From Syntrophorhabdus sp. PtaB.Bin047 (GTDB lineage: Bacteria; Desulfobacterota; Syntrophorhabdia; Syntrophorhabdales; Syntrophorhabdaceae), in contig MVQP01000002.1 of the NCBI GenBank assembly GCA_002067235.1, positions 16,834 to 80,833 of the forward strand: 64,000 bases of DNA. The letters are read 5' to 3'. The notes under the pieces are model-generated. The model ran no database searches and was not told the origin of the DNA. It saw only the letters and a list, made by a program, of their open reading frames with translations. Positions 26,551 through 35,981 of this stretch are shown in pieces (position 1 is the stretch's first letter; each line of letters opens with the position of its first letter). The translations under genes and the position numbers were made by a program.

Positions 26551-27108
26551 TTACAGGGATAGGGTCTCCCCAGAGAAAGACAACCCGGGAGAAAGGGTAG
26601 GGGAGTATGAAGCGGTCCCAGGAATGAAAGGTTTTTTTTTACGTGCACCGTAGCTGACAGGGAGGAGCGCCTTGCCGGAGAGCCGTGCGAGTTCCACGAT
26701 GCCTTTCTTCACGGTAAAGCGCGGCCCCTTGGGGCCGTCAGGGGTGATGGCGATATCGATATTGTTCTTGAGGTCGTGGAGGATCTCCCTGAGCGAGGAG
26801 ACGCTGCCCTTTCTGTAGGAGCCGCGGACGGTGCCGATCCCGAAGTAGTTCACTATCCTGGCGATGAACTCCCCGTCCCGGTGGCGGCTGATGAGGACCT
26901 TGCCCCCTCCGCCCTTCTTCGCGAAGGGCATCATAAGGAGCCTGCCGTGCCAGAAACAGACGATATAGTTGTGGAGGTTCCCCCATGCCTCTTCGGGCGG
27001 CCGGTTCACGTGTTCGATGCGCAGTGTGAATCTCAGCGCCGTCAGGAACACGAATACCATGGGAGGCATGACGTGCAGCATCAGAAAGGATTTGATCTTC
27101 TTCTTCAT
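26551..27108 (-). CDS. DUF374 lysophospholipid-acyltransferase-like protein, C-terminus frameshifted
   Basis: The frame gives 185 aa: one N-terminal hydrophobic segment, then the acyltransferase-like core FWHGRLLMMPF, ISRHRDGEFIARIVNYFG, VRGS-RKGS and ITPDGPKGPRFTVKKG. After KKK at a run of nine A (complement of 26632-26640) the tail loses family character. One extra A would give TFHSWDRFILPYPFSRVVFLWGDP-type sequence continuing to a TGA at 26447, 13 bases inside the waaA gene start, which is the normal DUF374 ending. So the intact gene would be 26447-27108. These proteins sit in lipid A operons and probably acylate or handle a lipid; function inferred. Overlaps msbA end by one base. Confidence 0.8.
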   Translation of the reverse strand: MKKKIKSFLMLHVMPPMVFVFLTALRFTLRIEHVNRPPEEAWGNLHNYIVCFWHGRLLMMPFAKKGGGGKVLISRHRDGEFIARIVNYFGIGTVRGSYRKGSVSSLREILHDLKNNIDIAITPDGPKGPRFTVKKGIVELARLSGKALLPVSYGARKKKPFIPGTASYSPTLSPGLSFSGETLSL

Positions 27109-28862
27109 CAGCGTTTCTTTCCCAGGGGGATGACCTTCTTGCGGGCCCCTTCACGGAACTGGATCTCGTAGAGCTTCCTGTAGGGTCCTTCCTGCTCGAT
27201 GAGCGACCCGTGGGTACCTTCCTGGACTATCATACCCTTGTCGATGACGATGATCCGGTGGGCATTGATGATCGTGGAGAGCCTGTGGGCGATGATTATC
27301 GTCGTCCTCCCTTTCATGAGGTTCTCGAGGGCCCTCTGGACCTCTATCTCTGATTGGGCGTCCAGGGAACTCGTCGCCTCATCGAGGATGAGGATGGGCG
27401 CATTCTTGTAAAGGGCCCTGGCTATGGCGATGCGCTGTTTCTGGCCGCCGGAAAGACGCACCCCTTTCTCGCCGACGACGGTGTCGTACCCCCTGGGGAG
27501 CTTGAGGATAAAATCATGGGCGAAGGCCATCCGGGTTGCTTCGAAAAGCCGCTCTTCGTCGGGCTCGACCCCGTAGGCGATGTTGCTCCGGATCGTATCG
27601 TTGAAAAGGATGACGTCCTGCGTGACGAGGGCGATATTCCTTCTGAGGGAATCGAGAGTGACGTCGCGGATATCGGTGCCGTCGACCCTGATGAGGCCCT
27701 GGGTTACGTCGTAGAACCTGGGGAGCAGGTTGACGAGGGTTGTCTTTCCCACTCCGCTCTTGCCGACCACGGCGATCACCTCGTTCTTCTCTATCTTGAG
27801 GTCAACGTTGTTGAGAACCATCTTCTCATCGTACCGGAAAGAAACGTCCTCGAACTCTATGACGCCCTCGACCTTTTCAAGCTCGACGGCGTCAGGTTTT
27901 TCCATGACCTCCGGCTGCCTGTCGATGATCTCGAAGACGCGCTCGCTTGCGGCGAGCCCCTGCTGGACGTTGTGGTTTTCCTTGTTGATCTTCTTGATGG
28001 GTTCGTAGAGCATGATGAGGGATGCCATGAAGGCGAAGAAGGTACCGGGGGTGGAATTTCCCAGGATGACCTCCCGTCCGCCGTACCAGATCACGACACC
28101 GACGGCAATCCCGCCGATGACCTCCATCACGGGGTGGGACAAAGCCCGGATCTTCGTGCGTTTCATGGAGATCCTGAAGAGTGTTTCGTTCTCCGCGGTG
28201 AACCTCTTGTTCTCATATTCCTCCATGGAGAAGGCCTTGACGATCCTCTGGCCGGTGATGGTCTCATGGAGGAAGCTGGTAAGACGCGCCAGATACTGCT
28301 GGATATTGAGCCCTATCTTCCTGAGCTTCTTGCCGAAGGCGACGATGGGGTAGATGGAGAAGGGCAGGATAAGGAAGGCGATCAGCGTCAGTTTCCATTC
28401 CATGCGGAAGGCGACGATGACAAGCCCGATGATGGTGAAGGCGTCTTTGAGGACGGCCGCGACGGAATCGGAGACGGTGCTCTGGACGAGGGAGACATCG
28501 TTCACTATCCGGGAGATGTTCGAACCCGTAGGTGTTTTGTCGAAGAAGGAGAGGGGTTGCCTCTGCATGTTGTAGAAGACAAGGTTCCTGATGTCTGTGA
28601 CCACCCTCTGGCCGACATAACCCATGAAATAGCCCTGAACGTACTCGAAGCTGCCTTTGATCAGGAACAGAAGGATGACCGCGGCGGGCATGATATAAAG
28701 CTTCGTCATGTCCTTCTCGAAGAATATGGAGTCGAGGACGGGCTTGACGAGGTAGGCGCTGAAGCTCTGGGCACCGGAGCACAGGGACATGAAGATCATG
28801 GCGAGGATGAGCTTTGTTTTGTAAGGGTACGCAAATTTGAGAAGTCTCAGGTAGAGGTTCAT
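27108..28862 (-). CDS. msbA: Lipid A / phospholipid ABC exporter MsbA
   Basis: 584 aa half-transporter. Six transmembrane helices in residues 15-315, then a nucleotide-binding domain with Walker A GKSGVGKTT, signature LSGGQKQRIAIARAL, Walker B ILILDEATSSLD and switch His in IIIAHRLST. It flips core-lipid A across the inner membrane. Its ATG overlaps the lpxB stop (ATGA). Location between lpxB and waaA supports the MsbA role over other ABC exporters. Confidence 0.95.
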   Translation of the reverse strand: MNLYLRLLKFAYPYKTKLILAMIFMSLCSGAQSFSAYLVKPVLDSIFFEKDMTKLYIMPAAVILLFLIKGSFEYVQGYFMGYVGQRVVTDIRNLVFYNMQRQPLSFFDKTPTGSNISRIVNDVSLVQSTVSDSVAAVLKDAFTIIGLVIVAFRMEWKLTLIAFLILPFSIYPIVAFGKKLRKIGLNIQQYLARLTSFLHETITGQRIVKAFSMEEYENKRFTAENETLFRISMKRTKIRALSHPVMEVIGGIAVGVVIWYGGREVILGNSTPGTFFAFMASLIMLYEPIKKINKENHNVQQGLAASERVFEIIDRQPEVMEKPDAVELEKVEGVIEFEDVSFRYDEKMVLNNVDLKIEKNEVIAVVGKSGVGKTTLVNLLPRFYDVTQGLIRVDGTDIRDVTLDSLRRNIALVTQDVILFNDTIRSNIAYGVEPDEERLFEATRMAFAHDFILKLPRGYDTVVGEKGVRLSGGQKQRIAIARALYKNAPILILDEATSSLDAQSEIEVQRALENLMKGRTTIIIAHRLSTIINAHRIIVIDKGMIVQEGTHGSLIEQEGPYRKLYEIQFREGARKKVIPLGKKR

Positions 28863-29983
28863 GTTCTCTCGAGAAAGTGTAATATGGCGTTGGCGGCCAA
28901 CCGGTATGAATCCTGTTTCCTCAGTTTGTCGACGATCGATCCCAGTTCGCCCGCAACGTCCCGTCTTCCTTTATCTATCATAGAAAGAGCCTTCCTGGCA
29001 ATGGTTTCGGGATCGAGGTGCTGAATGAACTCCGGAAAGACCTCCTTGCCGGCAACGATGTTGGGAAGACCGATGAAATCGACGTGGACAATGAGGCGAG
29101 CGATGGCGTAAGAGAGCCGGGATATGCGGTAGATGATGGCGGTAGGTGACCCGAGAAGGGCCGCCTCCAGGGTCGCACTGCCGGAGGCGACTATGGCGGC
29201 GTCGCAGTAGGCCAGTGCGTTGTGCGAATCCCCTTTCAGGACGGCAACCCCATGGTCGCCCCGAAGGAAAGGCGTGACGACCGCCTCGTCGATATTGTCC
29301 GCGAGGGGCAGAAGGACGGTGAGGTCGGGGATGTTCCGGCGCATGATGGCCAGCGTCTGCGCGAGGACGGGCATATGCCGCCTTATCTCGTTCCGTCTGC
29401 TTCCGGGCATAACGGTCAGGATGGGCTTGCCCCCGGGGACCCCCGCCTTCGCAAGGAACTCGTCACGGGTGAGAGAGGGCCGCACGGTCTCGGCAAAAGG
29501 GTGGCCGATGTAGACCGCCGGAACCCCTGCCTTCGCATACAGGTCTTCCTCGAAGGGAAGGATGCAGATGACCATGTCAACATATTTCCGGATCCCTTTG
29601 AGGCGCCCCCGCTTCCAGGCCCAGACCTGCGGCGGGATGAAGTATACGACGGGAATACGGAGGGACCGGGCGAAGGAGGCTATCCTCATGTTGAATCCAG
29701 GGAAATCGACGAGGACAACGAGGTCCGGCCGCTCAGTCCTGATATGAGACTTGACGGCACCGAAGGCCTTCCTGATGTTCCCCGCGTGGGAGAGCACCTC
29801 GCTGAGGCCTGTCACGGAGATGTCCCGGTAATCCCGGACAACCCTGACACCGGCGGCGGCGAGCCTGTTCGAACCCATGGCGGTTATGTGAAGGTCTGCC
29901 GTTTTGCTGAGGGATTCGACGAGATGACGGGCATGAACCTCCCCGGACAACTCACCCGTCGATATGAATATCTTTTTATCGAT
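28859..29983 (-). CDS. lpxB: Lipid-A-disaccharide synthase, no canonical start codon
   Basis: GT19 enzyme joining UDP-diacylglucosamine and lipid X. The conserved N-terminal motif KIFISTGELSGEVHA is present in frame, but upstream of it the frame runs into a TAG near 30002 with no ATG, GTG or TTG. The first usual start, TTG at 29950, would cut inside that motif. I therefore extend to an ATC at 29983-29981, next to the stop of the preceding gene, as the likely non-canonical start (or a mutated or misread ATG). Later motifs DFPGFNMRIA, YFIPPQVWAWK, PGSRRNEI and IYRISRLSYAIARL are intact. Its stop overlaps the msbA ATG. Confidence 0.9.
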   Translation of the reverse strand: MDKKIFISTGELSGEVHARHLVESLSKTADLHITAMGSNRLAAAGVRVVRDYRDISVTGLSEVLSHAGNIRKAFGAVKSHIRTERPDLVVLVDFPGFNMRIASFARSLRIPVVYFIPPQVWAWKRGRLKGIRKYVDMVICILPFEEDLYAKAGVPAVYIGHPFAETVRPSLTRDEFLAKAGVPGGKPILTVMPGSRRNEIRRHMPVLAQTLAIMRRNIPDLTVLLPLADNIDEAVVTPFLRGDHGVAVLKGDSHNALAYCDAAIVASGSATLEAALLGSPTAIIYRISRLSYAIARLIVHVDFIGLPNIVAGKEVFPEFIQHLDPETIARKALSMIDKGRRDVAGELGSIVDKLRKQDSYRLAANAILHFLERT

Positions 29984-30908
29984 GGCCTGTACCCTGTCCC
30001 GCTATGCGGTCCTGGATCCTGTTTGCAAGTTCCAGCGCTCGGAGGCCGTCGGCTCCGCTGACGCTGGGGGCCGAGTTGCCCCCCACGGCCCTGACGAACT
30101 CCAGGAGCTCGTCCCTGACGGGGTCCATCTGCGTGGCGGTATACTCCGTCGTATGAGGCTCTTCCCCTTCCTTCCTGACAATGCTTGCCAGCTTTCCCTG
30201 CATGAGGTCAACGAAGAGGTACCTGTCCTCCTCGTAGATGGCGAGGGAACGCTCGCGGAACGTGGAGACACGGCTCGCCGTGATGTTCGCGACGCATCCG
30301 CCGGCGAATTCGACCCGGGCGCTGGCCACGTCCGAGAGATTCGTGAAGAACGGGACCCCGTGAGCCGTAACGTCGGAAACCTCTTCGCCGACGAGGGACA
30401 GGACGAGATCGATGTCATGGATCATGAGGTCGAGGACGACGTCCACGTCAGTGGACCTGCCCGTGAAGGGGCCGATCCTGCGGGCCTCGATGAACCTCGG
30501 CCTCCGAACGAGAGGAAGCGCCTGCCTGAGCGCGGGGTTCAGTCTTTCGAGATGGCCCACCTGCAGGACAAGTCCTCGCGCGGCGGCCATGTCGACGAGT
30601 TCACGTGCCTCTTCCGGCTGCACGGTGATGGGCTTTTCGAGGAAGACATGCACGCCTCGTTCGAGGCATGCCTTCGCGATGGAGTAGTGCAACCGGGTCG
30701 GTGTGGCGATGACGGCGCAGGCCGCGTCGGGCAGGGCGTCGGAGTAACGGGAGAAGGATGGCACCGTGTATTTTTCGGCGTACTCACCGGCGAGAGCATC
30801 GTCGACATCCACAACCCCGCAGACGCGGACATCCTCGAAGGAGCAGAGCTTGCCGAGATGGATGCGGCCCATGTGGCCAAGACCGATAAGAGCGACGTTT
30901 ACCGGCAT
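29976..30908 (-). CDS. Gfo/Idh/MocA-family sugar dehydrogenase, GnnA-like position
   Basis: 310 aa. N-terminal Rossmann fold (VALIGLGHMGRIHLGKL), the EKPITVQPEEA motif with catalytic Lys, and the C-terminal sugar domain with LMIHDIDLVLSLVG. Cytosolic NAD(P)-dependent. In several bacteria a member of this family between lpxA and lpxB (GnnA) oxidises UDP-GlcNAc at C3 so that GnnB can aminate it, giving a lipid A with amide-linked acyl chains. No gnnB aminotransferase is next to it here, so GnnA activity is only a hypothesis. Overlaps lpxA by 10 bases. Confidence 0.85.
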   Translation of the reverse strand: MPVNVALIGLGHMGRIHLGKLCSFEDVRVCGVVDVDDALAGEYAEKYTVPSFSRYSDALPDAACAVIATPTRLHYSIAKACLERGVHVFLEKPITVQPEEARELVDMAAARGLVLQVGHLERLNPALRQALPLVRRPRFIEARRIGPFTGRSTDVDVVLDLMIHDIDLVLSLVGEEVSDVTAHGVPFFTNLSDVASARVEFAGGCVANITASRVSTFRERSLAIYEEDRYLFVDLMQGKLASIVRKEGEEPHTTEYTATQMDPVRDELLEFVRAVGGNSAPSVSGADGLRALELANRIQDRIAGQGTGHR

Positions 30909-31666
30909 ATCCCCCTCGTTGACGATTCTATGAACTCGATGAGGTACCCGATGTTGTCCCCGTCAAGTTCCTCCCTTATGATCTTGAGGGACGTCTTCAG
31001 AGGGAGAGCGGACCTGAAGAGGATACGGTACGCCTTCTTCAGCTTCATTATCTCCTCTTTGGAGAAATTGCGCCTTTCGAGGCCCACGAGGTTGAGGCCA
31101 TAGAGCTTTGCCCTGTCACCGGCGGCGATGACGAAAGGAGGTACGTCCTTGGGGATCCCCGTCAGGCCGCTGATGAAGGCGTACTTGCCGACCCTGCAGA
31201 ACTGGTGGACAGCACAGAGGCCGCTGAAAATGACAAAGTCTGAAACCTCCACATGACCCGCCAGGGTTGCCCCGTTCGCCATGATGATATTGCTCCCCAC
31301 CTTGCAGTCGTGGGCGATGTGAGCGTATGCCATGATAAAGTTATTCTCCCCCACCTCGGTGACGCCGCCTCCCTTCATCGTTCCCCGGTTGATGGTGACG
31401 TATTCCTTTATGGTGTTGTTCCGGCCGATGATCACCCGGGTGGGTTCGTACTTGTAGCCGATGTCCTGTGGAGGCCCTCCGATGGACGCGAAAGGGCTGA
31501 CGGTGCATCCTTCGCCTATGACCGTGTTTCCCTGGACGACGACGTGGCTCTCAAGGCGGCTTCCGGCCCCGATCCGAACCCCTCCTTCCACTATGCAATA
31601 GGGGCCGATATCGACATCTGCTGCAATCTCGGCGTTGCTGTCAATGATGGCGGTTGGATGTATCAC
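30899..31666 (-). CDS. lpxA: UDP-N-acetylglucosamine O-acyltransferase
   Basis: 255 aa left-handed beta-helix with many hexapeptide repeats. Starts MIHPTAIIDSNAEIAADVDIGPYCIV; the catalytic His lies in IMAYAHIAHDCKVG and the C-terminal helical domain (KKAYRILFRSALPLKTSL) is typical. First step of lipid A synthesis: transfers a 3-hydroxyacyl chain from ACP. If the neighbouring oxidoreductase works as GnnA, the substrate could be the 3-amino sugar, which would need checking. Eleven bases after fabZ. Confidence 0.97.
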   Translation of the reverse strand: MIHPTAIIDSNAEIAADVDIGPYCIVEGGVRIGAGSRLESHVVVQGNTVIGEGCTVSPFASIGGPPQDIGYKYEPTRVIIGRNNTIKEYVTINRGTMKGGGVTEVGENNFIMAYAHIAHDCKVGSNIIMANGATLAGHVEVSDFVIFSGLCAVHQFCRVGKYAFISGLTGIPKDVPPFVIAAGDRAKLYGLNLVGLERRNFSKEEIMKLKKAYRILFRSALPLKTSLKIIREELDGDNIGYLIEFIESSTRGICR

Positions 31667-31677
31667 TTAAGTCTCCC

Positions 31678-32106
31678 TCATTCCTGTTTTAACATGGCCA
31701 TGATGCGTGCCTCGGCTACCACGTCGTCTACGACGTAAGCCTTTGCGTCGAATACCCAGATCTCCCGTCTGTGCTTCACGACGTCGACAACGAACCGGAG
31801 CTGGTCTCCGGGGATCACGGGCTTGCGGAACCGCGCCCCGTCGATGCCCGTAAAAAAAACGGAACCCTTCATGCCGGGGAAGGACTTGAAGGCGAGGACA
31901 CCGCCGGCCTGCGCCATGGCCTCGAGGATGAGGACGCCGGGCATGATGGGCCTGGCCGGGAAATGACCCTGGAAGAAAGGCTCGTTGATGGTCACGTTCT
32001 TTATGGCGACGATCCTCTTTGTCTCTTCGAACTCGATGACTCGGTCCACGAGGAGAAAGGGGTATCTGTGGGGCATCAGGCTCAATATCTCATTTATGTC
32101 GACCAT
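31678..32106 (-). CDS. fabZ: (3R)-hydroxyacyl-ACP dehydratase FabZ
   Basis: 142 aa hot-dog fold. [13 protein letters not shown] at the start, and the catalytic [25 protein letters not shown] segment with His and Glu. Dehydrates 3-hydroxyacyl-ACP in fatty acid elongation, and so competes with LpxA and LpxD for the same ACP pool, which is why it sits among them. Overlaps the lpxD end by 17 bases. Confidence 0.97.
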   Translation of the reverse strand: MVDINEILSLMPHRYPFLLVDRVIEFEETKRIVAIKNVTINEPFFQGHFPARPIMPGVLILEAMAQAGGVLAFKSFPGMKGSVFFTGIDGARFRKPVIPGDQLRFVVDVVKHRREIWVFDAKAYVVDDVVAEARIMAMLKQE

Positions 32107-33130
32107 CGTCTTCCTCCGGTAAGAGTTTCTTCTCCAGTTCCCTGATCTTCTCGAAAAGGGCGGGGAGCTTCTTTATGTACATCTGGAGCCTCATGTATTC
32201 CTTGTGGGGCATGTGCGGGGTACCCCATATGAGAGACCCGGCGGGAACATCCTTCGTGATCCCTGTCCGTCCCCCGGCCATGACCTGGTCGCCGATGCTG
32301 ACGTGGTCCCTGACCCCTGTCTGACCCGCAAGGACGACGTTGTTTCCTATGCGCGCGCTGCCCGCTATGCCCACCTGGGAGACGATGATGGAGTTCTGTC
32401 CTATCGTGACATTGTGGGCCACCTGGACGAGGTTGTCGATCTTCGTCCCCCTGCCGACCACCGTGGCGTCAAGTGCGGCGCGGTCAATGGCGGTGTTTGC
32501 TCCGATCTCCACATCGTCCTCTATGATGACGGAGCCGATCTGGGGGACCTTCGCGTGTTTTTTCCCGTCCCAGGTGTAGCTGAAGCCGTCGGCGGCTATG
32601 ACGGTGTTGGCGTGGATGATGACGTTCATCCCCACCGTCGTGTCCCGGTAGATGGCGACGTGGGGATAGATGACGCTGCCCTCGCCGATGGTGACGTTGG
32701 GGCCGATATAGCAGAAGGGATAGATCGTCACCTTCTCCCCGATCCTTGCCTGTCTCTCTATACAGGCAAAGGGGCCGACGGAAGCGCTTGCGGCGACCTC
32801 GGCCTCGGGGCTCACCACGGCGCGCGGGTCTATGCCGGCGGGCGGGGAGGGCTCCTTCCGGAACATGCCCACGACCTCTATGTACGCGAGGTCGGGGTTG
32901 TCCACGATGATGACGCTCATTCCCCGGACGTCGTCACGGGGCGTCTTCTTGCCTATGATAAGGGCGGAGGCCCTGCACCCGGCGACATACTTGATGTAGC
33001 TTGCGTGGGAGACGAAGGTGATCTGGCCTTCCCGGGCGCTCTGAATGCCGGCAACGCCGTCGATCGGGACATCCCCGTCACCAATCAGATCTCCCTTGAC
33101 TGCGGCAGCGATATCCCTCAGCCTGATCAT
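32090..33130 (-). CDS. lpxD: UDP-3-O-acylglucosamine N-acyltransferase
   Basis: 346 aa. N-terminal uridine-binding domain (residues 1-100), long left-handed beta-helix with hexapeptide repeats, and catalytic His in [15 protein letters not shown]-terminal helix includes [14 protein letters not shown]. Adds the second hydroxyacyl chain in lipid A synthesis. Its ATG shares one base with the end of skp. Confidence 0.97.
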   Translation of the reverse strand: MIRLRDIAAAVKGDLIGDGDVPIDGVAGIQSAREGQITFVSHASYIKYVAGCRASALIIGKKTPRDDVRGMSVIIVDNPDLAYIEVVGMFRKEPSPPAGIDPRAVVSPEAEVAASASVGPFACIERQARIGEKVTIYPFCYIGPNVTIGEGSVIYPHVAIYRDTTVGMNVIIHANTVIAADGFSYTWDGKKHAKVPQIGSVIIEDDVEIGANTAIDRAALDATVVGRGTKIDNLVQVAHNVTIGQNSIIVSQVGIAGSARIGNNVVLAGQTGVRDHVSIGDQVMAGGRTGITKDVPAGSLIWGTPHMPHKEYMRLQMYIKKLPALFEKIRELEKKLLPEEDDGRHK

Positions 33131-33663
33131 TACTTGATAGGTTTGTTTTTGGCCGCCTGGTTGAAGAGTGTGATCACCTTGCTCGTGATGTCTATGGTGG
33201 GAGTCGCGTACAGGATGCCGGCCTGGCTCTTCTCGAGTATGAGGGAGTACTTTTCCCGTTCACCGAGACTGCGCACCACCTCTTCGACCTCCTTGAGGAC
33301 CTTCTGGGTGTATTCCATGTCCTTCTGCTGGAGCTCGGTCTGGTAGTCGTTGTACAGCCTCTGGTAATCCTTGAGCTTTGCCTGATACTGTTTTTCCTTG
33401 TCGGCCCTGGCTTCGGGCGTGATGGTGGCGCCCTGTTTCTCAAAGGCGTCTTTGAGCCTCTGGAGCTCGGCCTGCCTGCCATCGAGGTTCTTTTTCAGTC
33501 TCTCGGCATCCTGCGTGAGGATCGCCCGTATCTGTTTGCCCTGGTCCGATTCAAGCATCACTTTCTGCAGGTCTATGTATGCGACGTTGACGGATTGGCT
33601 CATCGCCGCAAGGGGTGTCAAAAGAACGGCTACGACAAAAAAGACCGTGATAAAGCGTTTCAT
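33130..33663 (-). CDS. skp: OmpH/Skp periplasmic chaperone
   Basis: 177 aa with a signal peptide ([24 protein letters not shown]). The mature part begins [18 protein letters not shown], the usual Skp start, then a long charged coiled-coil hairpin ([22 protein letters not shown] ... [18 protein letters not shown]) and returns to the body domain ([23 protein letters not shown]). Carries unfolded outer membrane proteins to BamA, whose gene is 12 bases upstream. Confidence 0.95.
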   Translation of the reverse strand: MKRFITVFFVVAVLLTPLAAMSQSVNVAYIDLQKVMLESDQGKQIRAILTQDAERLKKNLDGRQAELQRLKDAFEKQGATITPEARADKEKQYQAKLKDYQRLYNDYQTELQQKDMEYTQKVLKEVEEVVRSLGEREKYSLILEKSQAGILYATPTIDITSKVITLFNQAAKNKPIK

Positions 33664-33675
33664 AAAGCCTCCTGA

Positions 33676-35925
33676 CTAATATTGGGTGCCGATGGCAAAA
33701 TCGAAAAGACTTTTCCTTTCGTTTTCTTTGGGGTTGAGGTTGAATCCCAGCTCCAGGCGGATAGGACCCATGGGAGAGAACCAGCGTATACCGAATCCTG
33801 CCGACGACCGCATCCTCAGGCTGTCGAAGTTGTCGAAACCGGCGCCGGTGTCGGTGAAAATGACCCCTTTCACGCCCGCCGGCTTGTAGATGGGGAATAT
33901 CCATTCGAAATTGAAGTACATCTGGTTCTTCGCGCCGACGGGTTCGTCGTTCTCGTCCATGGGCCCGGCTTCACCATACCTGAATCCGCGGATCGAATTG
34001 AGGCCGCCGACGTAGTACTTCTCCGTGATCGGCACCTGGTCGCCGCCGTAACCCCTGATGGCTCCGGCGGTACCTTTGACGAAGAATGAGCTGTCCCAGA
34101 AGTTTATGGGGAAGTATCTGCCGTAGAAGCCGGTGAGAGCCCAGTACCTGTTGTCGGCTCCGAGGGGCCCGCCGGCTATCTCGGTGGATATGCCGCTGTT
34201 TATCCCCTTGGTGGGGTTCATGACGTCGTCAATGGTGTTCTTGTTGAGGCTGAAGGTCATGCTGCTTGTGAGGCTCGAACCCGACTGCTCTTTGATGTAG
34301 GTGCTGGCGTCGGTCGTGACGTTCGTGACGTCGATGTTCTCGAGCCGGTACATGACGGTTCCCTTGACATCATCGGTAAGGGGCTTGATGAGGGATACGT
34401 TGCCCCCCGTCCGTTTGTAATCGTACGTGTCCATGTAGCGCCTGAAATTGTAGAGACTGGTCCCCGCCGACAGCTTCTTGTCGAAGATATACGGTTCAAG
34501 ATAGGTGAGCCGGAACTCGTTGGTGTAGCTGCTGAGTGCGGCCTCGAGGACCACCTTTCTGCCCGTGCCGAGGAAGTTCTCTTCCGAGACGGCCCCGGAG
34601 ACGATCACTTTCTCCGCCGTGCTGTAACCGGCGCCGACGCTGAAGGTGCCCGTGGGTTTCTCCTCGATGCCGAGGTCGATATTGACCTTCCTGGGATCGT
34701 CGGTCTTGACGATCTTGAAATCGGTGTCCTTAAAGAACGTGGTGTTCTTCAGTTTCTTCTTGCTGTCCTTGATGGCGGTGATGGAGAAGCGGTCGCCCTC
34801 GGCGAACTTCAACTCCCTGCGCACGACCTTGTCGCGGGTCCTCGTGTTCCCGACGATGTTTATCCTGTTGAAATACACTTCCTGGTTTTTTGTGACCTGA
34901 AAAGTGACATTGACCACGTGGTTGGCGTCGTCGATGGTGGTCAGCGGAGCGACGTCGGCAAATGCGTACCCCTTATCCTGGTAGAGGTCCGTCACGGTGA
35001 GGACATCCTCGTAGAAAACGGTGGTCCTGAAGAGTTTTCCCTGCTTGGTCTTGATCTTCCCAAGGAGCTCTTCCCGGGGGAAGATGATGTCTCCGGCGAA
35101 ATCGATGGTCCCGACCGTGTGTTTTGCGCCCTCCTCGACAGGTATCGTGATGGAGATGCTCTTGCCGTCCTTGGAGAGCTGGATATCGGGTGCGCCCACG
35201 TGGACCTTGGTATAGCCGTTGTCATGGTAGAAGGCCTCCAGGTTCCTGCGGTCTTCCTGAAGGACATCCTCGTCGAGTATGCCCGATCCCGTGAACCATG
35301 AGAACCAGCCTTTTTCCCTGGTTTGCATGTAACCCTGCAGCTTGCTGTCCTTGAAATTCTTGTTGCCCGTGAAGGCTATCTTCCTCACGTAGGACTGCTG
35401 CGGTTCGTCTATGACGAAGTTCACCGTGGCCTCGTACTTCTCACCGTAATCTATTTCGTAGGTGATCTTCGCGGCGTAGTAACCCTTGCTGCCATAGAGC
35501 TTGCGGATCTCGTCCATGCTCTCTTTGACTTTTTCAATATTGAGAACGGTACCGGTCTTGATCTTCAGCTTGTCCTTGAGATCCTCGGTCTTGATCTTCT
35601 TGTTGCCGGTCATCAGGATGTCCTTCACGGGAGGCCTTTCGATCACGACGAAGGTGACGGCCTTGCCCTTGTCGGTGTCCTTTACGTCTATCTGGACGTC
35701 GCTGAAAAAACCCGTCTTGTATATGTTCTTCATGTCCTCGCGGAGTTTGTCGAGGCTGTACACGTCGCCTTCCTTCGTCTTGACGTTGTTGGATATGACG
35801 GCGGTGTCGACACGTTCATTGCCGGTAATCTCCACCTTGGCGACCCTTCCGGCTTCTTGGGCTTGGATCAGGACAGGCAGGCACAGTATCAGGAAGAGGA
35901 GAGTGATACACTTCAATTTTTTCAT
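33676..35925 (-). CDS. bamA: Outer membrane protein assembly factor BamA
   Basis: 749 aa from the ATG at 35925, which opens a clean signal peptide (MKKLKCITLLFLILCLPVLIQAQ). Five POTRA domains follow (about residues 25-420), then a 16-strand beta barrel with the family segments YVGGLNSIRGF and GPMDENDEPVG near the L6 loop and a C-terminal strand ending FAIGTQY. A longer frame to 35988 puts residues before the signal peptide and is rejected. No clear Shine-Dalgarno is visible before the ATG. Confidence 0.96.
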   Translation of the reverse strand: MKKLKCITLLFLILCLPVLIQAQEAGRVAKVEITGNERVDTAVISNNVKTKEGDVYSLDKLREDMKNIYKTGFFSDVQIDVKDTDKGKAVTFVVIERPPVKDILMTGNKKIKTEDLKDKLKIKTGTVLNIEKVKESMDEIRKLYGSKGYYAAKITYEIDYGEKYEATVNFVIDEPQQSYVRKIAFTGNKNFKDSKLQGYMQTREKGWFSWFTGSGILDEDVLQEDRRNLEAFYHDNGYTKVHVGAPDIQLSKDGKSISITIPVEEGAKHTVGTIDFAGDIIFPREELLGKIKTKQGKLFRTTVFYEDVLTVTDLYQDKGYAFADVAPLTTIDDANHVVNVTFQVTKNQEVYFNRINIVGNTRTRDKVVRRELKFAEGDRFSITAIKDSKKKLKNTTFFKDTDFKIVKTDDPRKVNIDLGIEEKPTGTFSVGAGYSTAEKVIVSGAVSEENFLGTGRKVVLEAALSSYTNEFRLTYLEPYIFDKKLSAGTSLYNFRRYMDTYDYKRTGGNVSLIKPLTDDVKGTVMYRLENIDVTNVTTDASTYIKEQSGSSLTSSMTFSLNKNTIDDVMNPTKGINSGISTEIAGGPLGADNRYWALTGFYGRYFPINFWDSSFFVKGTAGAIRGYGGDQVPITEKYYVGGLNSIRGFRYGEAGPMDENDEPVGAKNQMYFNFEWIFPIYKPAGVKGVIFTDTGAGFDNFDSLRMRSSAGFGIRWFSPMGPIRLELGFNLNPKENERKSLFDFAIGTQY

Positions 35926-35981
35926 ATGTTTTGCAAAATTACCAAAAAAACATCCTCTTTGTAAAGGTAAAAAAAAGGCGG

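Noticed and set aside
27354..29024. 556-codon plus-strand frame across msbA
   Set aside because: Shadow of msbA; acidic low-complexity translation without domains.
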